A stretch of DNA of 64,000 nt. Source: a virus. Both the position numbers and the translations under genes were made by a program. Below are positions 6,770 to 13,018 of this stretch, one piece after another. Below the pieces are notes generated by a model. The model worked only from the letters and a program-made list of their open reading frames with translations, was not told where the DNA came from and did not search any database. The stretch's first letter is position 1; every line of letters starts with the position of its first letter. The stretch spans positions 1 to 64,000 of IMG/VR virus record IMGVR_UViG_3300008117_006248; one strand, 5' to 3'.

Positions 6770-7112
6770 GGTTAAACATTATATCTACAGTTTTGTATAG
6801 TATTACATACACAAAATAAACAAAAAAAACAAATTGAATTTTTGAAACAGCAAAACATAACCAAAAGCCCAAACAATATGGGCAGCTCAATAATCTAGTA
6901 AAAAAATTATTGTTCTTGAGAAGCAAGAAGTCAAAATAATTTGTCTTGCCATTGTTTTGAATTTTAAAACATTTATACTCAATGTCTCTGGTAAAAGACA
7001 AAATTTTAAATATCTTGCCGTATTCGACAATGAAATCTGTCTTATAAAGCAAAATAGAAATCGCCGCGCAAGAGGCGGCTTGGACAATATTATCCTGAAT
7101 GCCCATAGCCAC
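6753..7112 (-). CDS. Small inner-membrane protein with a CPYCLGFW motif (DUF1360-like)
   Basis: The protein has 119 residues. There is an amphipathic or partly hydrophobic N-terminal segment (about residues 8-22) and a strongly hydrophobic stretch near residues 80-110 (WLCFAVSKIQFVFFVYFVYVILY). Just before the second lies 'LLSCPYCLGFW', the CPxCxGFW signature of a small phage and bacterial membrane-protein family (DUF1360-like). Its function is unknown; the Cys pair could bind metal or take part in redox at the membrane face. It overlaps the dUTPase gene by 23 nt. Confidence 0.6.
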   Translation of the reverse strand: MAMGIQDNIVQAASCAAISILLYKTDFIVEYGKIFKILSFTRDIEYKCFKIQNNGKTNYFDFLLLKNNNFFTRLLSCPYCLGFWLCFAVSKIQFVFFVYFVYVILYKTVDIMFNHGNRN

Positions 7113-7512
7113 CCTCGCCTCGCTTGGTTGAAGTTAGGTCGTTAGACTTTACAAAATTAACATGAGCGCATGGCTCAATTATTATTTGAGCAATTTTGTC
7201 TCCAGCTTTCACATTAAAATCAACATTGTTGTCGGTGTTATACAAAATAACACCAATATCGCCCCTGTAGTCAGAGTCTATTACACCGGCTAAAACGTCA
7301 ATTCCATTTTTATATGCCAGTCCAGATCTTGGAGCTATTCTTCCATAGTGGTTCATGGGAATGGCCATGCTGACGTTTGTCTTAATCAATGCCCTGCCAA
7401 GTCTGGGAATAATTGCGCTTTCAGCAGCATACAAATCGTATCCAGCAGAAAATGCAGTAGCTTGCGTAGGAATCTTGGCCAAGTCGCTTAACAGTTTGAT
7501 GTGTATGTCCAC
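7090..7512 (-). CDS. dut: dUTP diphosphatase
   Basis: The protein has 140 residues, the usual size of trimeric dUTPases. All five motifs are visible in order: 'AGYDLYAA' (1), 'APRSGLA' (2), 'GVIDSDYRGDIGV' with the catalytic Asp (3), 'GDKIAQIII' (4) and a C-terminal 'RGEGGYGHSG' (5, usually RG.GGFGSTG). It hydrolyses dUTP to dUMP and pyrophosphate, keeping uracil out of phage DNA and supplying dUMP. It begins with GTG (7512-7510). That start is supported by the N-terminal strand and by the promoter placed six bases upstream. It is first in a five-gene minus-strand operon. Confidence 0.96.
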   Translation of the reverse strand: MDIHIKLLSDLAKIPTQATAFSAGYDLYAAESAIIPRLGRALIKTNVSMAIPMNHYGRIAPRSGLAYKNGIDVLAGVIDSDYRGDIGVILYNTDNNVDFNVKAGDKIAQIIIEPCAHVNFVKSNDLTSTKRGEGGYGHSG

Positions 7513-7518
7513 GACGAT

Positions 7519-7546
7519 ATTATGCAGCTATAGTAAAAAAAGTCAA
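7519..7546 (-). promoter_or_regulatory. Sigma-70-type leaderless promoter for dut
   Basis: Minus strand: TTGACT (7546-7541), 16-nt spacer, CATAAT (7524-7519), six bases, then the GTG start codon at 7512. Transcription should begin at the G of GTG. Confidence 0.8.
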
Positions 7547-7554
7547 CTTAAAAT

Positions 7555-7583
7555 TTGATTTTTTTACTTTTTGAGATCATATT
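7555..7583 (+). promoter_or_regulatory. Sigma-70-type leaderless promoter, divergent from dut
   Basis: Plus strand: TTGATT (7555-7560), 17-nt spacer, CATATT (7578-7583), five bases, then GTG at 7589. The two -35 boxes of the divergent promoters are only 8 nt apart, so the RNA polymerases would compete. Confidence 0.7.
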
Positions 7584-7588
7584 AAAGT

Positions 7589-7996
7589 GTGAACATCATT
7601 GAATGTTATCAGCTACTCAACGAGTACTTCAACAGCCGCAGTTGCTTCAATCTAAAGAAAAATAGGAAAGAAGTGATTTTGGTGTCTGACGATGAACCAT
7701 CGGAAAACGCGGCGCTTGTCTGCGCTCTGAGAGAAATGGAAAAAGCCAATGTGCTTCGCTCATGCGTTCTAGACGGCGAAGAATATTGGGTTTTAGTGAA
7801 GTCTCTTGAGTCCTTTTCTCAGACGATAGAAGTAAGCGGGCTGGTAGCCGCTGGCATAGCTTCTATTATTAATAATATGTGCCAAGAGTTAAACAGCGAG
7901 TCAGAGAAGTGCGACGTTTTAAATATTACAGAAAAGGATTTAAAGAATTTAATTTATATCGCTTCTAAGGCCACTCCAGACTCGCTTAAGAAATGA
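7589..7996 (+). CDS. Hypothetical early protein
   Basis: The protein has 135 residues from a GTG start that sits five bases after a good -10 box. The N-terminal 75 residues (helix, 'RKEVILVSDDEPSENAALVCALREMEKANVL', then strands with Trp) have the look of a winged-helix-like or small alpha/beta domain. A Gly/Ala-rich helix follows (VSGLVAAGIASIINNMC), and the rest is acidic helices. No family is recognised. The gene stands alone between the dUTPase promoter and the structured-RNA region. A regulatory role is possible but unsupported. Confidence 0.6.
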   Translation: MNIIECYQLLNEYFNSRSCFNLKKNRKEVILVSDDEPSENAALVCALREMEKANVLRSCVLDGEEYWVLVKSLESFSQTIEVSGLVAAGIASIINNMCQELNSESEKCDVLNITEKDLKNLIYIASKATPDSLKK

Positions 7997-7997
7997 T

Positions 7998-8025
7998 TTG
8001 ACTTTTCCAGAAAACAGGTCATAGT
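7998..8025 (+). promoter_or_regulatory. Sigma-70-type promoter for the structured-RNA region
   Basis: TTGACT (7998-8003), 16-nt spacer, CATAGT (8020-8025), starting 2 nt after the stop of the previous gene. The box matches the early-promoter set, but here no start codon follows; the transcript would start near 8032 and run into the non-coding stretch. Confidence 0.75.
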
Positions 8026-8031
8026 CATCCA

Positions 8032-8468
8032 GACTGTTGTGCAGAGGTAACCTGAGCAAAACCATGCTCACTTAAGAATAAAATCTTATTTAAACTCGTA
8101 AGAGACAGCAAGCCCGTTGAAAGACGATAGGAAATTGGAGGAAACTCCAGCGTGCGTTCGGGAGAGGTCGCGTCGTAACTGAGTCCTATTTAAAACTACT
8201 AGAAACTTCATTCCTCTCAAAGGAAAAGGCGATGGTGGAACGTCTGAAAAAAAGTCGCTGCGCAAACAACAGTCTAGCATAGCCAAAAGTAGTCACTAGC
8301 TAAACGGACTCACTAAAGCCGGAGATGCGATGACTGATGTGGGTACTTTTGGGTGAATAATATCTTAGATAACAACATCTAAGCTGACCTACTATTGCTT
8401 AATAGCCAACTCAAGGAAAAGTTATAAGGCGATGGTGGAGAGGCAAAGTCTCTGTGGCAACACAGAGC
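8032..8468 (+). ncRNA. Putative large structured RNA (novel or unidentified class)
   Basis: No convincing gene lies in 7997-8484 on either strand. Instead there are many stems. TGAGC/GCTCA 8053-8070. ATAGGA 8127-8132 with TCCTAT 8184-8189, enclosing TGGAG-GAAA-CTCCA 8136-8149. TTCCT/AGGAA 8211-8225. AGTC-TAGC 8271-8278 with GCTA 8299-8302 and GACT 8307-8310. CTTAGAT/ATCTAAG 8364-8383. CTCTGTG-GCAA-CACAGAG 8450-8467. Two loops are GNRA tetraloops. A 12-nt motif, GGCGATGGTGGA, occurs twice exactly 200 nt apart (8228, 8428), each after AAGGAAAAG. A dedicated promoter lies just upstream. I could not match it to RNase P, tmRNA, group I or II intron cores; its size recalls large phage RNAs such as GOLLD or ROOL, but no identity is claimed. 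No terminator is seen, so it could also be the 5' leader of the sigma-like gene. Confidence 0.65.
8220..8439 (+). repeat. Direct repeat inside the putative RNA: AAGGAAAAG + GGCGATGGTGGA
   Basis: Copy 1 occupies 8220-8239 and copy 2 occupies 8413-8439. The 12-nt parts start at 8228 and 8428, exactly 200 nt apart; copy 2 has an extra TTATAA between its two parts. A third AAGGAAAAAG is at 8472-8481, just before the ATG of the sigma-like gene. Outside the motif the two copies diverge, which suggests a conserved functional element, not a recent duplication. Confidence 0.75.
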
Positions 8469-8484
8469 ATTAAGGAAAAAGTTT

Positions 8485-9093
8485 ATGTCTAAATCAAAAT
8501 CTATTAAAGATCTTGATCTTGTTTTAGTTAATAAGATCAAAGATAATAACTGCAACGACAGTTTCGAAAAATTATCAGGTTCTTACGATAATTTTTATTT
8601 CTCTATCGCAAGAAAATATTCTCAAGCATTAAACAGAATGGGAATGAGCAAAGAAGAGATAAAGTCTGAAAAAGATTTTATTCTTTACAAAGCAATTCAG
8701 TCTTTTGATGCGAAGCAGAAAACGAAGTTTTCAACTTGGTTTTGCAACTGTGCGAGATATCATTTTCTTAATTACATTAATTCAAACAAAAAATACATCT
8801 TGAACGAGGGTTTAGGTGTTGATGTTTATATTAATAAAGATATCTTAACTGTAACAGATAAGAATAATGATTTATTTGATTATTTGTCTTCTCTTCTTTC
8901 TTCTTTCAAAGATCCTAGAGTTAATGAGGTATATAAATTAAGGTATTTTTCTAACACGGCTAAACCTGTTACATGGAATAAGATCGCTAAAAAACTAAAT
9001 ATAAGCACACAGACAGCAATCAACCTGCACGAAAAGGCTAGAGTTTTCCTAAAAAACAAGATTCTTAGTAAAAATTCTTTCGATTTGGTTTGA
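8485..9093 (+). CDS. RNA polymerase sigma-70-like factor
   Basis: The protein has 202 residues. Residues about 10-95 follow sigma region 2: a helix with 'FEKLSGSYDNFYFSIARKYS', a 'KSEKDFILYKAIQSFDAKQKTKFSTWFCNCARYHF' core (region 2.2-2.4 pattern A...FD...KFSTW) and an Asn/Lys-rich end. Residues about 155-195 form a helix-turn-helix like region 4: 'VTWNKIAKKLNISTQTAINLHEKARVFL'. This two-domain layout is that of ECF or T4 gp55-type late sigma factors. It probably redirects host RNA polymerase to late promoters. It is the one gene here with a plausible Shine-Dalgarno sequence (AAGGA, 8 nt before ATG), and it lies directly after the putative structured RNA. Confidence 0.75.
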   Translation: MSKSKSIKDLDLVLVNKIKDNNCNDSFEKLSGSYDNFYFSIARKYSQALNRMGMSKEEIKSEKDFILYKAIQSFDAKQKTKFSTWFCNCARYHFLNYINSNKKYILNEGLGVDVYINKDILTVTDKNNDLFDYLSSLLSSFKDPRVNEVYKLRYFSNTAKPVTWNKIAKKLNISTQTAINLHEKARVFLKNKILSKNSFDLV

Positions 9094-9117
9094 CTTTTTG
9101 GTTTTTTGGGTCATAAT
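9090..9117 (+). promoter_or_regulatory. Sigma-70-type early promoter
   Basis: TTGACT (9090-9095) overlaps the stop codon of the sigma-like gene; a 16-nt spacer and CATAAT (9112-9117) follow. The ATG at 9127 lies nine bases after the -10 box, giving a leader of about 0-3 nt. Confidence 0.8.
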
Positions 9118-9126
9118 GTGTTTAGC

Positions 9127-9423
9127 ATGAATGCTACCAAGACTGAAAACAAGTGGGATAACCGCGAACTGGGCGCCTTGTGGACGAAAGTCAGCAAGGA
9201 TAAATCACAGAAGTATATGACTGGTCATATTAACACCTCTTTGGAGGGAAAGATTGACATTGTCATTTTCTCGAACAAGGAAAAGAAAACCGATAAATCT
9301 CCAGATTTTCGGATTTATGCTTCTGATCGCTCGGACAAGCAAAAGGATCAGGCTAGCAAAACCTCTCCAGCACTTGCCCAAAAAGTGCAATCGGAGTCTG
9401 AGGATGACGACGGAGTTCTATAA
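9127..9423 (+). CDS. DUF736-like small acidic-tailed protein
   Basis: The protein has 98 residues. The core 'LGALWTKVSKDKSQKYMTGHI' followed by 'IDIVIFSNKEKKTDKSPDFRIYASD' matches the pattern of DUF736-type proteins (G..W.K.S..G..Y.......I.......K..D..PDYR.Y...), small beta-barrel proteins common in phages and plasmids, with no settled function. The acidic C-terminus (ESEDDDGVL) recalls SSB-like tips. In-frame TTG (9106) and GTG (9118) codons precede the chosen ATG, but they fall inside or right after the promoter boxes. It is followed by a strong terminator, so it is monocistronic. Confidence 0.65.
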   Translation: MNATKTENKWDNRELGALWTKVSKDKSQKYMTGHINTSLEGKIDIVIFSNKEKKTDKSPDFRIYASDRSDKQKDQASKTSPALAQKVQSESEDDDGVL

Positions 9424-9445
9424 TAAAAAGTAGAAAATCCTTTTC

Positions 9446-9475
9446 ACCTACCTATAACAATAGGTAGGTTTTTTT
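9446..9475 (+). terminator. Rho-independent terminator abutting the next start codon
   Basis: ACCTACCTAT (9446-9455), loop AACA, ATAGGTAGGT (9460-9469), then a run of T to 9475. The stem is a perfect 10 bp. The ATG of the glycosyltransferase gene begins at 9476, directly at the end of the T run. Confidence 0.95.
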
Positions 9476-10558
9476 ATGCAATTTGCCGTTCAAGTTCCGC
9501 TAAATTCTTTGAGCTTTGGCCAAGTTAGTTTTAATTTGCTTTACGAGTTTTACAAGCTCGGGCTTAATCCACATATTTTCAAATCTTCTGACCATCAGAT
9601 AGACTTTTCAGCTTATGACTTTGAACAAGACTTTACCAACTGGATCATTAAAAATCACAATGAAGCACTATTGAAGCATAATAGAAATATTCCATGTATA
9701 AGACTTTGGCATATTAATGATTCACTCAGGACATATTCAAATAGGCAAATTCTTTTAACTTTCCACGAAACGGATCAACTTACTCCTATTGAAGCAAATA
9801 TCTTAAAAAATAGCGAAGTTTGCGTGACTTCAAAATACACTCAAGATGTTTTCGCGGACGCTGGCGTTTCTTCTTCTATCGTACATCTTGGATTTGATTC
9901 TAATCACTTTAAGATTTTAGATAAAAAATATTTTGATGACGGAAGAATAACTTTTAATCTTTGCGGCAAGTACGAAAAACGCAAGCATCATACAAAGATT
10001 GTAAAGACATGGATTAAAAAATTTGGTAAAGATAAGAGATATTCTTTGCAATGCGCTTTACACAATCCGTTTTATCAAGACCCCGCTGAATTAAAAGGAG
10101 TATTCTCAAATATGTTAGACGGCAAGCCCGTTTTTAACGTTACATTTTTGACATCGATGCCAAAAAATTCCACCTACAATGATTTTCTAAATTCTTCAGA
10201 TATCGTTATCGCAATGTCTGGCGCAGAAGGCTGGGGCCTTCCAGAGTTTCAATCTGTAGGGCTTGGCAAGCACGCAGTTGTTTTAAATGCCACATCTTAC
10301 AAAGAGTGGGCTAATAAAGAAAACTCTATAATTGTCGAGCCAAATAATAAAATTGAAGTCTATGATGGAAAGTTTTTCTCTAAGGGAGCGCCATTCAACC
10401 AGGGAAATATTTTTGATTTTAGTGAAGATGAATTCATTGCTGGCTGTGAAGAAGCGATTAAGAGGGTCGAATCAGATAGAGTTAATCACGAAGGATTAAA
10501 ACTCCAAGAAAAATTCAAGTATTCAGATACGGCTAATAAACTGCTATCAATGATTTAA
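9476..10558 (+). CDS. Glycosyltransferase, GT4-like (GT-B fold)
   Basis: The protein has 360 residues. The N-terminal strand-turn 'FAVQVPLNSLSFGQVSFNLLYEF' starts a Rossmann domain. The C-terminal domain has 'ITFNLCGKYEKRKHHTKIVKTW' and the nucleotide-sugar region 'SSDIVIAMSGAEGWGLPEFQSVGLGKHAVV', the EGWGLP..EA type motif of GT4 enzymes. It likely transfers a sugar from an NDP donor onto a phage or host glycan, or onto DNA. The ATG sits exactly at the end of the preceding terminator's T run with no room for a leader; AGGTAGG in the terminator stem is the only Shine-Dalgarno-like sequence. It is the first gene of the glycan cluster. Confidence 0.8.
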   Translation: MQFAVQVPLNSLSFGQVSFNLLYEFYKLGLNPHIFKSSDHQIDFSAYDFEQDFTNWIIKNHNEALLKHNRNIPCIRLWHINDSLRTYSNRQILLTFHETDQLTPIEANILKNSEVCVTSKYTQDVFADAGVSSSIVHLGFDSNHFKILDKKYFDDGRITFNLCGKYEKRKHHTKIVKTWIKKFGKDKRYSLQCALHNPFYQDPAELKGVFSNMLDGKPVFNVTFLTSMPKNSTYNDFLNSSDIVIAMSGAEGWGLPEFQSVGLGKHAVVLNATSYKEWANKENSIIVEPNNKIEVYDGKFFSKGAPFNQGNIFDFSEDEFIAGCEEAIKRVESDRVNHEGLKLQEKFKYSDTANKLLSMI

Positions 10559-10559
10559 T

Positions 10560-10934
10560 ATGCCAATTTATCTATTTAAGAACCCTAAAACCGGCAAAAT
10601 TGTTTCTGTTTTTCAGCAAATGAATGAAGAACATGTTCATTCTGAAGATGGAATTAAGTATGAAAGAGTCTTTACAGTACCTAACGCTCAAATTGATGCC
10701 GATATTGATGTTGATTCTTCTGAAAAGTTTATAGAAAAAACAGGAAAAATGAAAGGCACACTTGGAGAAATTTGGGACTACTCTCAAGAATTAAGTAACA
10801 AAAGAGCTGAAAAAAACGGTGGTATTGATCCTGTGCGTCAAAAAGCAGAAGAAAAATATTCCAAAAAGCGCAGGGGTATGAAATATAAAAACAAGATAAA
10901 CCCTTCGGAAATGCCCAAGATTCAGCTTGACTAA
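10560..10934 (+). CDS. FmdB-like small protein lacking zinc cysteines
   Basis: The protein has 124 residues. The start 'MPIYLFKNPKTGKIVSVFQ' mirrors the FmdB zinc-ribbon signature (MPIYEF.C..CG..FE), but the Cys residues are absent, so the fold would be kept without metal. The rest is charged and helical with a Lys-rich tail. FmdB-like proteins are frequent in phages, and their role is unclear. Start TAATATG follows the glycosyltransferase directly. Confidence 0.55.
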   Translation: MPIYLFKNPKTGKIVSVFQQMNEEHVHSEDGIKYERVFTVPNAQIDADIDVDSSEKFIEKTGKMKGTLGEIWDYSQELSNKRAEKNGGIDPVRQKAEEKYSKKRRGMKYKNKINPSEMPKIQLD

Positions 10935-10971
10935 TTCTATTTTCCGGGAATATTGTGTAAACCATCATCCT

Positions 10972-12942
10972 ATGAGCATTCTATCTAAAGATTTTATTTC
11001 AAAATATAAAGGCAAACAACCAAACTGGGGCTTCAATGGTTTGGGCTATGTTGTCTACAAAAGAACATACGCAAGACTCAAGGAAGATGGCTCTACCGAA
11101 GAGTGGCATGAAACTGTAGAGCGTTGCGTAAATGGGGCGCAAAAGATTGGCGCTGGATACACAGAAGAAGAGGCCGAAAGAATATATGATTATGTATTTA
11201 ATCTAAAGTGCAATTTTGCCGGAAGAATGCTTTGGCAGCTTGGTACATCTACAGTTGATCGCTTTGGGGCTAATTCATTGCTTAATTGCTGGGCTGTAGC
11301 AATGCGAGAGCCTAATGCATTTTTGTTTCTTTTTGAGAATCTGATGCTTGGTGGTGGCGTTGGTTATAGTATCCGAAGAGAAGATGTTCATGAGTTACCT
11401 AAAATAAAGAAAAGTGTAAAGGTTATTCATGAAGGCTCTAAAGATGCTGATTACATTGTCCCTGATAAGCGCGAAGGCTGGGTTAACTTGCTATCTAAAG
11501 TCTTGGATGCTTTTTATGTCACTGGCAAATCGTTTTCTTATTCGACCATTCTTATCAGAGGGTATGGAGAACCAATCAAAGGCTTTGGGGGAAAAGCTAG
11601 CGGCCCACAAGTCCTTATTGATGGAATCGATAAGATCACAAAAATTTTCCAGTCTAGAGAAGGCAAAAAACTTCGTTCGCTCGATGTTCTAGATATCTGC
11701 AATATAATTGGCAGCATTGTTGTCGCTGGTAATGTTCGTCGAAGTGCTGAAATCGCTCTTGGCGACCCTGACGACATTCTTTATTTGCGAGCAAAGAATT
11801 GGGGCACTGGCAATGTTCCAAACTGGAGAGCTATGAGCAATAATACTATTTATGCTGATAGCTACAGTCATGTTCTTGAAGAAATTTGGAAAAACGGCTA
11901 TGAAATAAACCCAGACAGCGGATACGCGAACGGAGAGCCTTATGGCTTTTTTAATCTACCGCTTTCTCAAAAATTCGGAAGAATTAAAGATGGCGACATT
12001 TCTCAAAACGCAATGTATCCGACAGATATAGATAATTGCGAAATGACCAATCCATGCGCTGAAATTAGCCTTTCTAATTATGAATGCTGCAATCTTTGCG
12101 AACTGTATTTAAATAATATCTCTAGTAAAGAAGAGCTTCTTGATTGCTCTCAGCTTCTTTATAAAACTCAAAAAGCAATAGCTTCTCTCCCTTTCATCCA
12201 TGAAGAAACTAATAAAATCGTTCACAAGAACATGCGCCTTGGCCTTGGCATTACTGGTGTATGTCAGTCTCTTGATAAGCTTTCTTGGCTTGATGATTGC
12301 TATGTTGCTCTTCGCGCTTTTGATAGGGCTTGGAGCAAGAAGCGCGGATGGCCTGAAAGCATTAAGCTCACGACTGTTAAACCCAGCGGCACATTAAGCT
12401 TGCTTGGCGGAGCTACCCCCGGAGTACATCCAGCATTTAGCCAATATTATATGCGCACAGTTCGCATGTCTAGTTCTGATGCGTTAGTTCAAATTTGTAA
12501 GGACATGGGTTATCATGTTGAGTTTCTTGTTAATTTTGACGGGACAGAAAACAGAGATACTGTTGTTGTTTATTTCCCATGCAAAACACCAGAAGGATCA
12601 ATCTTGGCTAAAGATATGGACGTTTTGAAGCAGCTTGACATGGTGAAAAAGCTTCAAACAGATTGGTCTGACAACGCCGTGTCCGTAACTGCTTATTATA
12701 AACCAGAAGAACTTGATTCATTAAAAGCTTGGCTTAAGGAAAATTACGAGCATAATGTAAAGAGCGTTAGCTTCTTGCTGTTTAAAAACCACGGATTTAA
12801 GCAGGCTCCCTATCAAGAGATTGACGAAGAAACATATTTGTTAGCTTCGTCTAAAGTTAAACCAATATCTTCTTTATCTATCAACAGCACTGAAATGCTA
12901 GATATGGCTGAGTGCGCTACTGGCGCTTGCCCAATCCGCTAA
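10972..12942 (+). CDS. nrdJ: Adenosylcobalamin-dependent (class II) ribonucleoside-triphosphate reductase
   Basis: The protein has 656 residues from the ATG at 10972 (an upstream in-frame TTG at 10927 lies inside the previous gene). The spacing of key residues matches the monomeric Lactobacillus enzyme: Cys106 in 'LLNCWAV', Cys362 and Glu364 in 'NPCAEISL', Cys373 eleven residues on, and the C-terminal redox pair Cys648/Cys653 in 'ECATGACPIR'. It reduces NTPs to dNTPs with a thiyl radical generated by coenzyme B12, so it needs cobalamin from the host. It is about 80 residues shorter than the Lactobacillus protein. A TTGACT at 10927-10932 could be a -35 box, but the -10 is poor. The symbol follows common class II use. 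Confidence 0.93.
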   Translation: MSILSKDFISKYKGKQPNWGFNGLGYVVYKRTYARLKEDGSTEEWHETVERCVNGAQKIGAGYTEEEAERIYDYVFNLKCNFAGRMLWQLGTSTVDRFGANSLLNCWAVAMREPNAFLFLFENLMLGGGVGYSIRREDVHELPKIKKSVKVIHEGSKDADYIVPDKREGWVNLLSKVLDAFYVTGKSFSYSTILIRGYGEPIKGFGGKASGPQVLIDGIDKITKIFQSREGKKLRSLDVLDICNIIGSIVVAGNVRRSAEIALGDPDDILYLRAKNWGTGNVPNWRAMSNNTIYADSYSHVLEEIWKNGYEINPDSGYANGEPYGFFNLPLSQKFGRIKDGDISQNAMYPTDIDNCEMTNPCAEISLSNYECCNLCELYLNNISSKEELLDCSQLLYKTQKAIASLPFIHEETNKIVHKNMRLGLGITGVCQSLDKLSWLDDCYVALRAFDRAWSKKRGWPESIKLTTVKPSGTLSLLGGATPGVHPAFSQYYMRTVRMSSSDALVQICKDMGYHVEFLVNFDGTENRDTVVVYFPCKTPEGSILAKDMDVLKQLDMVKKLQTDWSDNAVSVTAYYKPEELDSLKAWLKENYEHNVKSVSFLLFKNHGFKQAPYQEIDEETYLLASSKVKPISSLSINSTEMLDMAECATGACPIR

Positions 12943-12962
12943 TCACATAAAAAATTACAAAA

Positions 12963-13004
12963 TTAGGGTCTAATTTTATGGAAATTTCCATAGTTAGGCC
13001 CTAA
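12963..13004 (+). other. Long imperfect inverted repeat between nrdJ and the glycan genes
   Basis: TTAGGG(T)CTAA at 12963-12973 pairs with TTAG(G)CCCTAA at 12994-13004, and ATGGA/TCCAT (12978-12982, 12987-12991) forms an inner stem. The following bases (TACATTTTAATAAC) are not a good T run on plus; on minus the stem is followed by a six-T stretch. It may be a weak terminator, a processing site or a regulator site. Confidence 0.6.
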
Positions 13005-13018
13005 TACATTTTAATAAC

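Noticed and set aside
8086-8286. Minus-strand reading frame inside the structured-RNA region
   Set aside because: It has no promoter or neighbours, its protein has no recognisable pattern, and it lies across perfect stems that run antisense to it.
8032-8468. Group I or II intron, RNase P RNA, tmRNA or tRNA-like element
   Set aside because: None of the core motifs I know (P7/domain V, CR-I/CR-V, tag frame with CCA end, T-arm) is present; a TTCG near 8157 is not in a T-arm context.
10927-10955. Leaderless promoter for nrdJ from the TTGACT at 10927
   Set aside because: The matching -10 (ATATTG) is poor and the start codon is about 10 nt too far away compared with the set.
10927-10971. TTG start extending the ribonucleotide reductase upstream
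   Set aside because: The extension lies in another gene's end, encodes no family-like residues, and the ATG at 10972 gives the expected N-terminus.
12200-12397. Very hydrophobic reading frame inside nrdJ
   Set aside because: It is an alternative frame of a clearly conserved catalytic gene.
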